24,211 nt of DNA from CAZSNT01 sp964607765 (GCA_964607765.1 CAZSNT010000154.1:1-24211), one strand, 5' to 3'. Positions 1 to 7,467 are shown, counted from the stretch's first letter. The notes: generated by a model from the sequence alone, not told the origin. Numbers and translations are program-made.

Positions 1-2
1 CC

Positions 3-122
3 CGCATTCAAGCGGCCGAAACCCAGCCGAAGAGGCCCAAGCTAAACGCTTACGTCAAGGTTGGTTCTGTGCCGGAACACGAATCACTGACCGAGGTCGC
101 ATCTGATGCTCCACATTGGTAA
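3..122 (+). CDS. Possible 3' end of an upstream gene (partial)
   Basis: One forward frame is open from the window edge to a TAA at 120-122 and reads as a hydrophilic, lysine- and glutamate-rich tail ending in APHW. It would overlap the start of the CvfB-like gene by 17 bases, which would suit translational coupling. A second frame is also open to the TGA at 103-105, so the choice is not secure. The fragment is too short to assign a family. It may simply be leader sequence. Confidence 0.2.
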   Translation, partial: RIQAAETQPKRPKLNAYVKVGSVPEHESLTEVASDAPHW

Positions 123-936
123 CACAAACACCCTCACGATCGCCCGAGCGGTCCGCTTTGGTATGTATCTCGCCTCGGACGGGGAGGAGATTCTGTTGCC
201 GAGGAAGCATGTCCCGGACGGCGTTGCTGTGGGGGACACCGTCGATGTCTTCGTCTACACTGACTCGGAGGATCGTGTGGTTGCTACCACGCGCCGCCCG
301 CTGGCGGAGGTCGGGGAATTTGCCGCCCTCCGTGTGCGTGATGCGATCCGCATCGGGGCGTTCCTTGACTGGGGGCTGGACAAGGATCTGTTTGTGCCCT
401 GTCAACTGCAGCGGACACCCATGCGCCGAGGCGAAGTCCATGTCGTCTATGTCTGCCTCGATGAGGTATCCCGACGGGTGATGGGGTCGGCCAAACTGAC
501 ACGCTTCCTCAGCGAGGACACTGCCGAACTCACCCAGGGGCAGAAGGTGGAGTTGTTGATCCACGAGCGGTCCGATATTGGCTTGGGCGCCGTGGTGGAC
601 GGCAAGTATGCCGGACTGCTCTTTCACAATGAAGTCTTTGAGCGCCTGGAGGTGGGCAACCGGCGGCAGGGATATGTCAAACGAATCCGTGAGGATGGGA
701 AGATTGATCTTTCGCTGCAGCCGCAAGGCTATGTGGCGCTGATGCAGACCCAGTCGGACGTGCTCGAGGCGCTGACGGCAGCGGGCGGCTTTCTGCCGCT
801 CACGGCAAAGAGTGATCCCAACGCTGTCTACAGCCAGCTTGGCATCAGCAAGAGGGCTTTCAAGAAACTCATTGGCGACCTTTACAAGAAACGCAGGATC
901 ACAATCTCCGACGATGGAATCCGCCTCGTCGAATAG
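106..936 (+). CDS. CvfB-like S1 RNA-binding protein
   Basis: The 276-residue protein has the layout of the CvfB/YitL family: tandem S1-like OB folds followed by a C-terminal winged helix. Visible signs are the short N-terminal barrel (LPRKHVPDG, GDTVDVFVYTDSEDR), a second S1 repeat with GAFLDWGLDKDLFVP, a third with GYVKRIREDGKIDLSLQP near residues 190-205, and a terminal helix-turn-helix segment (YSQLGISKRAFKKLIGDLYKKRRI). Family members bind RNA; Staphylococcus CvfB affects virulence gene expression, but the role here is unknown. Length is close to the usual 280-300. The ATG at 106 starts directly with the first S1 strand (MLHIGNTNTL). A 301-residue open frame on the opposite strand (55-960) is a high-GC shadow. 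It stands alone, followed by a hairpin. Confidence 0.85.
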   Translation: MLHIGNTNTLTIARAVRFGMYLASDGEEILLPRKHVPDGVAVGDTVDVFVYTDSEDRVVATTRRPLAEVGEFAALRVRDAIRIGAFLDWGLDKDLFVPCQLQRTPMRRGEVHVVYVCLDEVSRRVMGSAKLTRFLSEDTAELTQGQKVELLIHERSDIGLGAVVDGKYAGLLFHNEVFERLEVGNRRQGYVKRIREDGKIDLSLQPQGYVALMQTQSDVLEALTAAGGFLPLTAKSDPNAVYSQLGISKRAFKKLIGDLYKKRRITISDDGIRLVE

Positions 937-966
937 GATCTGACTCGCCGTATCCCCCAACCCCGG

Positions 967-995
967 CCTCGCGTCGCCCAGCGGCGATCGCGAGG
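967..995. terminator. Strong hairpin after the CvfB-like gene
   Basis: CCTCGCG+TCGCC (967-978) pairs with GGCGA+CGCGAGG (983-995) with one bulged T and a 4-base loop, about 30 bases after the CvfB-like stop codon. There is no T-tract, so it is either a weak or Rho-assisted terminator, an mRNA 3' stabiliser, or a repeat-type palindrome. Confidence 0.35.
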
Positions 996-1116
996 GGCTC
1001 GCCCCACAACACTGCGATGAAGGGCGCGACGGTCACGAGCGTCCCTCTCGATCGAGTTGTTCCCGAAGGGGTCTCCGGAGGGCTTCTGTATCGCGATCGC
1101 GGTACTCTTACTCCTT

Positions 1117-1238
1117 ATCCCGCTCTTAATCCCGCTCTTAATCCCGCTCTTGATGCCTTTCCGGATTCTTCCTCCGAAATGGGCATGCTCTGCTCCGTAA
1201 GGCATTGGATTAAGAGCCGGATTAGGAGCGGGATTAAG
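1117..1238. repeat. 12-bp tandem units in inverted arrangement
   Basis: Three near-identical 12-bp units ATCCCGCTCTTA occupy 1117-1152. After a 54-bp spacer, the reverse-complement units GGATTAAGAGCC, GGATTAGGAGCG and GGATTAAG follow at 1207-1238 with the same 12-bp period. The two arms can pair into a long imperfect hairpin. The rest of 937-1421 shows no convincing coding sequence. The array lies about 180 bp upstream of the beta-helix gene start. Confidence 0.8.
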
Positions 1239-1421
1239 AATTCCGAATCAGATCTTCCCGTTCATCATGGTTCCGGGAACGGGCATTATCCGCCAGTTAC
1301 GTGAGGCACTGCCAACGAGCGTTACGCCTGTATGGCGTTAAGTTTGGCGCAAGTCTGCAGTCGTAGATCGACGCATGCTTCGGCCGCTCGCCATGCCGGA
1401 ACCAGAGGTCACGAAACGCGT

Positions 1422-1904
1422 ATGAAACTGATCGCGCACAGGCTCATCGCCGCTTCGATCACCTTGGCCGCCCTCAGCCGCGCCCAGATCATCGACGGCT
1501 TTGCCGAGGGTGGCTGGGAGCGGTTCGCGTCAACCCCCGGCACCGTGTCAACGGCACCGGGGAAGCTGCACCTTCAGGACAGCGAGGAGTCTCCCGCCTG
1601 GGTGACCGTCAGCAAAACGTTCACGGTGGATTTCGGCAGAACACCCTTGTTCCTGGTCAAAGTCGCGAGCGTGTCTGACCGAGGCACGGTCAAACTGATC
1701 CGCAGGGACCCCTACGACAAGCGGGTGGCCATCGAGATTGACAGGCCGGGCCTGTACATGGTCGACATGCGGGAGCGGTTCGGCTGGCAGGGGGTCGCAC
1801 GGGTCGAGACGTGCCTGTACGCAATCGGCGACGAGGAACAGATCACGTACGAATCAAAGCCAAGTACGTCATCCTCGAGGGACTCACGCTGCGCGGCGGC
1901 TTGA
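1422..1904 (+). CDS. N-terminal part of a frameshifted secreted beta-helix protein
   Basis: The ATG at 1422 is followed by a Sec signal peptide (MKLIAHRLIAASITLAALSRA, residues 1-21), which is why it is preferred over the upstream ATG at 1332. A roughly 120-residue N-terminal domain follows, with no family recognised (IIDGFAEGGWERF, KTFTVDFGRTPLFLVKV, DPYDKRVAIEIDRPGLYMVDM). After about position 1850 this frame turns into low-complexity sequence (KPSTSSSRDSRCAAA) and stops at 1902-1904, while the neighbouring frame becomes strongly protein-like. This is best explained by loss of one base (or gain of two) near 1845-1865, so this entry and the next are one gene. The beta-helix that follows begins abruptly, so some sequence may also have been lost at the junction. 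A sequencing error cannot be excluded. Confidence 0.6.
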   Translation: MKLIAHRLIAASITLAALSRAQIIDGFAEGGWERFASTPGTVSTAPGKLHLQDSEESPAWVTVSKTFTVDFGRTPLFLVKVASVSDRGTVKLIRRDPYDKRVAIEIDRPGLYMVDMRERFGWQGVARVETCLYAIGDEEQITYESKPSTSSSRDSRCAAA

Positions 1905-3688
1905 AAGATGCCATCACCGTCAAGAAATGTGAGCACGTCAGGGTCGTGAACTGCGACATTGCCGGCTGGGGCCGGATCGGCACGCAACGCCTCGATCGGG
2001 ACGGCAAGTACTACGACGCCAAGAGTGGGCGCGCCATCAACTGGGACAGTGCAATCCTGATCAGCAAGAGCCTCGGCACGGTGGTGGAGCGCTGCTACAT
2101 CCACGATCCCGTCAGCACAGCCAATTCGTGGTACTACGCTCATCCGTCCGGGCCGCAGGCCGTCGGGATCGACAAGCCGCAGTCCACCGTGGTGCGCTAC
2201 AACGACTTCATCGGCAGCGATCTGCACCGCTGGAACGACGGGATCGAGGGCTCAGGGAACTTCCATGCCAACGGCGGCTTCAATCGCGACGCCGACATCC
2301 ACGGCAACATGATCTGCTTCGCCAATGACGACGCCCTCGAGATCGACGGCGGCCAGACAAACGTCAGGGTCTTCCACAACAAGCTCGAAGGCTGCTTGTG
2401 CGGAGCCAGTATCCAGGGCTGCATGTCCGGGCCCTCTTACGTGTTCCGCAACCTGATGGTCAACATGGGCGACGATCGCGGCCTGGCAGGCCAGACCATC
2501 AAGACCTCGTCGCACGCCAATGGACCAAGCGCTGTATCGTTCATCTTCAACAACACGTGCCATGGCCCTTCCAGCGACCTGCGGCTGGTGAAGAACCTGC
2601 GCATCGTGGCAAAGAACAACATCTTTGCCGGCAGAAACGCCATCCGCGGCCGGACGGGCAGCCCGCAATCCGAGTGTGACTACAACCTGTTGTCCACCGG
2701 CGAACCGAATGACGAGGAACACGGCATTCTCGCCAGCCCGGCATTCGTTGATGCAGGCGCCGGCCTGTATGGGCTGCAGGAGAGTTCAGAAGCTGTTGGC
2801 CGCGGACTGGCGCTCGACAACTTCACCGCCGAGAATGCAGGCAGCATCGATCTGGGCGCCATCCCCCGCCGTTCTGAACGGGTCCTGCCTGAGCGCCCCA
2901 TCCCTGTCGTCCTGGACCGGTACCAGCTGAACTTCGCCGCACCCGACATCGCAACGGCACAGGCCCGGACCGTGACGGCAACCGTGGAGGGCGACGCGTT
3001 CTCGAGCAAGTACCGGATCGCGAAGAACGACGCGTTCGGCTGGTTCACTGTCAGCCCTGCGAGCGGCGTGCTGGAGTCCGGGCGAACGCAGCAGTTCACC
3101 GTGCAGCTCGTCCCCGAACGAATGGCCGGCCGCAAGCTCTTCCAGGGCGTCTTCCTGGTCCGCCTGGAGAGCGGCTATTCCCGACCTGTCACGGTCTACG
3201 CGCACACAGGCTATGCTGCCCCGGTCAAGCCGACCCGGGCGGGCGTCTGGGTAGCCTACGTGGAGGCGGAGAACCCGGCCGGCGGCAAGGCGTACGAGGC
3301 GGTTGCCGATCCGACAGCGTCCGGGGGCAGGTGTATCCAACTGGCTGGTCCGGCGGCGAGGGAGCCGTCTGAATACCGGTTCGCCGTGCCCAGGGCTGGC
3401 AAGTACTTTGTGGTACTGCGCCTGCGCTCCGACGAGCCGGTTGCGACCCACGATTCCCTGTTCTTCGGCATGGACGACGGCAAACTCGATCGCGCACAGC
3501 CCCGGACTGGCGCGACATGGGGCTGGTCCATGGCAGCACACAACCGCAAGATGTCGCTGATCTGCCTGCAGTCGTTCGACTTGACGGCAGGAGAGCACGT
3601 AGTTAAACTCGCACCGCGTGAACCGATCCATGTCGACCTGGTCGCGCTGACTGACGATCCGACGTTGTTTGAGCGTGAACGCCAGTGA
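1811..3688 (+). CDS. Right-handed beta-helix protein, main part (downstream of frameshift)
   Basis: From about residue 15 (AKYVILEGLTLRGG) the frame encodes a right-handed parallel beta-helix of the pectate-lyase/PbH1 type. The rungs are rich in N, G and V: VRVVNCDIAGWGR, VVERCYIHDP, VVRYNDFIG, DIHGNMICFANDDALEIDGG, VRVFHNKLEGC, YVFRNLMVN, IVAKNNIFAG. It extends to roughly residue 350. A BACON/Ig-like segment follows (FGWFTVSPASGVLESGRTQQFTVQLVP, trimmed here to the positions 403-430), and then a C-terminal carbohydrate-binding-like beta-sandwich (VAYVEAENPAGG onward, ending VDLVALTDDP). Such proteins bind or cleave polysaccharides outside the cell; catalytic residues cannot be assigned. The GTG at 1811 is only the first start in this frame and lies in the shadow of the upstream part, so the natural start is 1422 in the other frame. 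It is followed by a repeat cluster and the FAD oxidoreductase on the same strand. Confidence 0.7.
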   Translation: MPVRNRRRGTDHVRIKAKYVILEGLTLRGGLKDAITVKKCEHVRVVNCDIAGWGRIGTQRLDRDGKYYDAKSGRAINWDSAILISKSLGTVVERCYIHDPVSTANSWYYAHPSGPQAVGIDKPQSTVVRYNDFIGSDLHRWNDGIEGSGNFHANGGFNRDADIHGNMICFANDDALEIDGGQTNVRVFHNKLEGCLCGASIQGCMSGPSYVFRNLMVNMGDDRGLAGQTIKTSSHANGPSAVSFIFNNTCHGPSSDLRLVKNLRIVAKNNIFAGRNAIRGRTGSPQSECDYNLLSTGEPNDEEHGILASPAFVDAGAGLYGLQESSEAVGRGLALDNFTAENAGSIDLGAIPRRSERVLPERPIPVVLDRYQLNFAAPDIATAQARTVTATVEGDAFSSKYRIAKNDAFGWFTVSPASGVLESGRTQQFTVQLVPERMAGRKLFQGVFLVRLESGYSRPVTVYAHTGYAAPVKPTRAGVWVAYVEAENPAGGKAYEAVADPTASGGRCIQLAGPAAREPSEYRFAVPRAGKYFVVLRLRSDEPVATHDSLFFGMDDGKLDRAQPRTGATWGWSMAAHNRKMSLICLQSFDLTAGEHVVKLAPREPIHVDLVALTDDPTLFERERQ

Positions 3689-3703
3689 AGCGACCTCATC
3701 GGC

Positions 3704-3809
3704 CTCGTGCCTTCCCTGGGACCGCCGAGCACCAGCTCGGCATCCGCGAACCCAACGCGGGTGAAGACAAGGCCGAGCTGGTGCTCGGCGGTCCCAGGGA
3801 AGGCACGAG
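3704..3809. repeat. Perfect 38-bp inverted repeat (REP-like elements head to head)
   Basis: Bases 3704-3741 are the exact reverse complement of 3772-3809, separated by 30 bp. Each arm carries its own smaller palindrome CCGAGC-TGGT-GCTCGG. The structure begins 16 bp after the beta-helix stop codon, where a transcript would form a very stable stem-loop able to act as a terminator or mRNA stabiliser. Confidence 0.85.
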
Positions 3810-3965
3810 CCCGGCAACGAGTGGCTCATTGAGACCAAGGCCGAGCTGGTGCTCGGCGGTCCCAGGGAAGGCGTGAGCCCGGCAACGAGTGGCTCATTAA
3901 GACAAGGCCGAGCTGGTGCTCGGCGGTCCCAGGGAAGGCGCGGGCCCGGCAACGAGTGGCTCATT
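3766..3965 (+). repeat. Three tandem ~67-bp REP-like units
   Basis: Three nearly identical direct units start at 3766, 3833 and 3901 (lengths about 67, 68 and 65). Each begins GACAAGG or GACCAAGG, contains CCGAGCTGGTGCTCGG then GGTCCCAGGGAAGG, and ends GGCAACGAGTGGCTCATT. Differences are a few single bases, such as CACGAGC, CGTGAGC and CGCGGGC after the palindrome. The array ends 33 bp before the start of the FAD oxidoreductase, and its open frame accounts for the spurious N-terminal extension of that gene. No RAYT transposase is present in the window. Confidence 0.85.
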
Positions 3966-3998
3966 CTGAGAGGCCCAAGTTCGGCCAATGTGGGAACG

Positions 3999-6779
3999 AT
4001 GAGAATGCGTCATACCTCAAGGATACTCGCCATCATGCTGACAAGTGCGACACTCGTAGCTGCCGCGTCCCCGGATGTGATCTGGGTCGAGGCCGAGCGT
4101 TTCCGGGATACGGGCGGCTGGGTGCCGGACTGGCAGTTCATGGACACGATGGGATCCCCGTACCTCCTGGCCAACTCGGTCGGCAAACCGGTGGACGATG
4201 CCGCAACCACTGTGCCGGCACTCACCAACGGCACGTTCCGGCTTTGGGTGCGCTGCAAAGACTGGTTGCCCAAGCACTCCCCGGGCAAGTTCCGGGTCCT
4301 GGTCAACGACAAGCCGGCCGCGACGGTGTTCGGCGCCGCGTCAACGGATGCGTGGCAGTGGGTCGACGGCGGCGAGTTCGAGCTCGAGCAAGGCCGCGTG
4401 ACGCTGCGTCTGCAGGATCTCACCGGCTGGTGGGGGCGCTGTGACGCAATCGTGCTGAGCCGGTCCATCGTTCCCAGCAACGATGCCGTTGAGTTGGCCC
4501 GACAACGCGAGGTCTACGGGGGCGTGAGCGCGACGGTCGAAGCACGCGGTCCATACGACGTGGTCGTGGTCGGCGGCGGCCTGGCCGGCTGCGCCGCTGC
4601 CGTCGCCGCTGCCCGGAACGGATGCTCCGTTGCCCTCGTGCAGGATCGGCCGACTCTCGGCGGTAACGCGTCCAGTGAGATCGGGGTGGCCATCAGCGGC
4701 GACACGTCAAAGGAGCCGCTCGATCCGCGAGAGACCGGTATTGTCGAGGAGCTGGTCCCGCCTACGGGCGGCGCCGGCCGCTCCCCGCAGTTCGAGAAGG
4801 TCGTGCGCGACGAGACGAACATCGATCTGCTGCTGGGGATCCGGGCAACGGGCGTCACCATGGCCGGGCCGCGGAAGATCCGCTCCGTGCTCGCGTGCAA
4901 CCCGCTGACCGGACAGCGCCTGGACGTGTCCGGAACACATTTCATTGATTGCACGGGTGATGCGTGGGTCGGCTTCTGGGCCGGGGCCGACTACCGCACG
5001 GGACGCGAAGGCACAGCAGAATACGGTGAACCAGCGGCGCCCGCGGAGGCGGACCCCTACTCGCTCAGCACGTCCCTGAACAGGTCCGGGCTGAAGACGC
5101 ACGACGCGCCCGTGCCCTTCAAGGCCCCGGCATGGGCCTACTCCTGGGCAGCGTGCAGCGATTTTGACCAAAGCCCCAAGACAACCGTGCATTCGCGCGG
5201 CGATCTGCCGCCGGAAGGCTGGCACAACACGGCGCGCGGCAAAGGACGCCATCCGGAACGCACGGGCGATGTCCTGCATGCGTGGTGGCTCGAGTTCGGC
5301 GGCGTGCTGAACACGATCCAGGACGCCGAACGCATCCGGGACGAGATATTCCGCATCAAAATCGGCCTGTGGGACCACGTCAAGAACCACTGCCCCCGGC
5401 TGAGAGACGAGAACGTCAACCGCGAATTCGCCTCGTGCACGCACATTGCGGCCAAACGCGAGTCCCGACGCCTGCTGGGCGATTACGTCTTCTCCCAGCG
5501 CGACTACATGGAGCGCCGAACGCACCCCGACACCGTTTTCTATGCCGGCTACAATGTCGACCCCCACCATCCGCAGGGGTTCTGGACCATCGGCGCACAA
5601 GCGTTCCGGCTCTATCACTACAAAGTCAGTGTGCCCTACCGAATCCTCTACTCGCGCAACGTCAACAATCTGTTCATGGCCGGACGCAATGTCTCAGCGA
5701 CGCACCTGGGCATGAACGGTGTGCGAGTCATGCGCACCACGTGCATGATGGGCCAGGTTGTGGGGACCGCCGCCGGACTGGCGAAAGCCCACGAAACGAG
5801 TGCACGCGGCGTCGGCGAGCAGTACATCGGCGACCTGCAGCAGGCGCTGCTCCGAGACGGGTGTTACCTCATGGGCGTGCACAACACGGATCCTGCGGAC
5901 CTCGCCCGCCGGGCCACAGTCACGGCGTCGAGTTCACGTTTCTGGCGTCCGGGCGCGGGCAGCGGCCCGCCGCACGGCGGCACAACGCACACGCTCGATG
6001 CCGACCGGGCCGTCATGTTCCTCGCGCCCGGCGACGCCCTGCAAGGCGTGGAGCTGTACCTGCGGTCGGACCGTAACGAGCCGGTCAGAATAACCGCAAC
6101 CCTCTGCGCGGCCGCCTCGATGAAGGACTTCGCTAACGGGAAGACAGTCTGCACGGCACAGGGCAGCGTGCCGCCGCAAAGCGAGGGCTGGGTGCGGTTC
6201 CCGCTCGCCGCCGCTGTCGAGGAAGCCGGACACTATTTCGTCTGGATACCGGCAACCCCGGGTCTGCGCTGGGACCTGTACCCCGAGAAGGTCCCGGGCA
6301 CGGCACGCGCCTACCGCAAGCCGCGCTGGCAACCCATGTCCCACTGCTATCGCTGCCGACTGATCCCGGGTGGCGAGCTGCCTGAATGCGTACCCGGCGG
6401 CGCGCACGCTGACCTGCTGAAGCCGGAGAATGTGATCGACGGCTGGAATCGCGCGGTGTCAGGACGGCCAAACTCCTGGGCACCCGACGCGACCGGGCCC
6501 GGGCCACACTGGCTCGAGTTCACGCTTGCAGAACCGAGCCGGATCAACGCCGTGCACGTGACCTTCCAGCAGGTCGGGATGCACGCCGCGGCATACGATC
6601 TGCTCGTCCCGGACGGCAAAGCGTGGCGGACCATCCTGGAAGTGCGACGGAACACGCAGCGCCGACGCGCGGACACCTTCCCTGCCGTCAACACTGACCG
6701 GCTCCGCCTGCAACTGCGCGGCACGGACGCCCAAGTGGCTCAGACCCAAATTTGCGAAGTCCGCATCTACGGCGAGTGA
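3999..6779 (+). CDS. Secreted multidomain FAD-dependent oxidoreductase (FAD_oxidored family)
   Basis: The 926-residue protein starts at the ATG at 3999, the first start with a Sec signal peptide (residues 1-23, ILAIMLTSATLVAAA); starts further upstream lie inside the repeats. Residues 24-155 form a beta-sandwich of the golvesin/CBM-like type (DVIWVEAERFRDTGGW ... VNDKPAATVFG). The FAD-binding Rossmann motif is VVVVGGGLAGCAAAVAAARNG around residues 188-208, followed by LGGNASSEIGV, typical of PF12831. The FAD domain closes with NLFMAGRNVSATHLGMNGVRVM and MMGQVVGTAAGLA near residues 555-590. The last ~120 residues resemble an F5/8-type (discoidin) domain (GPHWLEFTLAEPSRINAVHVTF ... QICEVRIYGE). 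Flanking binding domains suggest a glycan or cell-surface substrate; the reaction is unknown. The signal is not Tat-like, which raises the question of how FAD is loaded. Confidence 0.85.
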   Translation: MRMRHTSRILAIMLTSATLVAAASPDVIWVEAERFRDTGGWVPDWQFMDTMGSPYLLANSVGKPVDDAATTVPALTNGTFRLWVRCKDWLPKHSPGKFRVLVNDKPAATVFGAASTDAWQWVDGGEFELEQGRVTLRLQDLTGWWGRCDAIVLSRSIVPSNDAVELARQREVYGGVSATVEARGPYDVVVVGGGLAGCAAAVAAARNGCSVALVQDRPTLGGNASSEIGVAISGDTSKEPLDPRETGIVEELVPPTGGAGRSPQFEKVVRDETNIDLLLGIRATGVTMAGPRKIRSVLACNPLTGQRLDVSGTHFIDCTGDAWVGFWAGADYRTGREGTAEYGEPAAPAEADPYSLSTSLNRSGLKTHDAPVPFKAPAWAYSWAACSDFDQSPKTTVHSRGDLPPEGWHNTARGKGRHPERTGDVLHAWWLEFGGVLNTIQDAERIRDEIFRIKIGLWDHVKNHCPRLRDENVNREFASCTHIAAKRESRRLLGDYVFSQRDYMERRTHPDTVFYAGYNVDPHHPQGFWTIGAQAFRLYHYKVSVPYRILYSRNVNNLFMAGRNVSATHLGMNGVRVMRTTCMMGQVVGTAAGLAKAHETSARGVGEQYIGDLQQALLRDGCYLMGVHNTDPADLARRATVTASSSRFWRPGAGSGPPHGGTTHTLDADRAVMFLAPGDALQGVELYLRSDRNEPVRITATLCAAASMKDFANGKTVCTAQGSVPPQSEGWVRFPLAAAVEEAGHYFVWIPATPGLRWDLYPEKVPGTARAYRKPRWQPMSHCYRCRLIPGGELPECVPGGAHADLLKPENVIDGWNRAVSGRPNSWAPDATGPGPHWLEFTLAEPSRINAVHVTFQQVGMHAAAYDLLVPDGKAWRTILEVRRNTQRRRADTFPAVNTDRLRLQLRGTDAQVAQTQICEVRIYGE

Positions 6780-6781
6780 AC

Positions 6782-7045
6782 GAGATCTCAACGTTGAACC
6801 ACTCGCCGTTGGGGATCTGGCAGAAAGCCACACCGGTGTCCGAATCACCGTCTCCGGAACAGCTCAAGTACAGCCTGCCGTCCGGCTTGACCGTGAGTTG
6901 CGGACCGATCAGGATGTCCGTGCCGGACCAATCCCGGAACTCGATGTAGACATCCGCCGGCTTCTCCTTGTCGTTCGAAATGGCAGTGGTGTCCGGCAAA
7001 CCCACGAGTAGCAGCGCCACCCCAAGGAAGAATGCCGGGACTATC
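6782..7045 (-). pseudogene. Remnant of a secreted protein: signal peptide joined to a C-terminal domain fragment
   Basis: Read on the minus strand, a hydrophobic stretch (VPAFFLGVALLLVGLPDTTA) resembling a signal peptide is followed by a conserved-looking domain piece: DVYIEFRDWSGTDILIGPQL, then TVKPDGRLYLSCSGDGD and CQIPNGEWFNVEISF. The pattern (DW, GPxLTVxxDGRL, IPxGEWFxxEI) resembles a C-terminal beta-sandwich segment of large secreted PVC-group proteins, as I recall it; I cannot name a family. There is no standard start codon next to the signal-like region, and the fragment ends at the stop codon of the FAD oxidoreductase on the other strand, so both ends look truncated and the middle of the gene appears deleted. 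Confidence 0.4.
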
Positions 7046-7051
7046 GAGTTC

Positions 7052-7096
7052 CCAATGATCCGGTTGCCAGCAATTCGGTTGCCCAGCAGTTCGGAA
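7052..7096. repeat. 15-bp degenerate tandem units
   Basis: Three consecutive 15-bp units can be aligned: CCAATGATCCGGTTG (7052-7066), CCAGCAATTCGGTTG (7067-7081) and CCCAGCAGTTCGGAA (7082-7096), with a weaker fourth following. They lie between the membrane-protein remnant and the secreted-protein remnant, and in the minus-strand frame read as repeated GNRI. Confidence 0.6.
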
Positions 7097-7105
7097 CGGA
7101 TCGGG

Positions 7106-7467
7106 TTACGGGACCGGATACCAGCCGCCGATCGCCTCACCGAACCGAATGAAGAACAGCACGGATGTGACCGCGTGGAACAGAGTGGTCGCCGCCCAAC
7201 CGACTGCCGCCCCAGCGCCGGCAGCGAGAGCATGGCCAACCCCAGCATGACGCCTCCCACGCGTCCGACCCGGTCGGCCCGCCGAACAACCCGCCAACCT
7301 GCCGCTGCCAGCAGAAATGCGCTGCCGTAGCAGAGAACAGCCGACCCGTATGGACCACAGTCCCACATTGTTACCCAATATGCACCCGCTCCGCGCACCA
7401 GACCACAGGCAAACCGGATTGGCAGGCGCGTCACAGGTGGCACATTACCTGTGTATGGAACCGACAC
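7106..7467 (-). pseudogene. Small multi-pass membrane protein with a frameshift
   Basis: On the minus strand the frame from the ATG at 7467 reads a hydrophobic protein (YGSAFLLAAAGWRVVRRA, GGVMLGLAMLSLPALG). After a run of four C's on the plus strand (7210-7213) the protein-like reading moves to another frame (AAVGWAATTLFHAVTSVLFF, IRFGEAIGGWYPVP), ending at TAA 7106-7108. Restoring one base in that run joins them into a protein of about 120 residues with three or so membrane segments. No family is recognised. It could be a real small gene with an assembly error or a decaying gene. It diverges from the ABC-F gene, whose start codon lies inside it. Confidence 0.4.
7432..7453. promoter_or_regulatory. 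Dyad directly before the ABC-F start codon
   Basis: CACAGGT (7432-7438) and ACCTGTG (7447-7453) form a perfect 7-bp inverted repeat with an 8-base loop, ending one base before the ATG at 7455. The only Shine-Dalgarno-like sequence, AGGTGG (7435-7440), lies in the left arm and loop. It may be an operator or an RNA hairpin that masks ribosome entry. Confidence 0.4.

Noticed and set aside
55..960. 301-residue open frame on the minus strand
   Set aside because: Antisense of the CvfB-like gene, whose S1 motifs are clear; no family-like sequence in the reverse frame.
984..1100. GCGATCGC octamers at 984-991 and 1093-1100 (cyanobacterial HIP1 sequence)
   Set aside because: Only two were noticed, one is part of a hairpin, and the gene content is not cyanobacterial.
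1294..1308. 15-mer CAGTTACGTGAGGCA also present at 12859-12873
   Set aside because: One shared 15-mer is about what chance gives in a 24-kb window, and the flanks do not match convincingly.
3766..3965. CRISPR-like array
   Set aside because: The units are nearly identical throughout with no unique spacers and contain strong internal palindromes; they are REP-type repeats.
3849..3998. N-terminal extension of the FAD oxidoreductase
   Set aside because: It translates the REP-like repeats (LGGPREG...) and precedes the true signal peptide at 3999.
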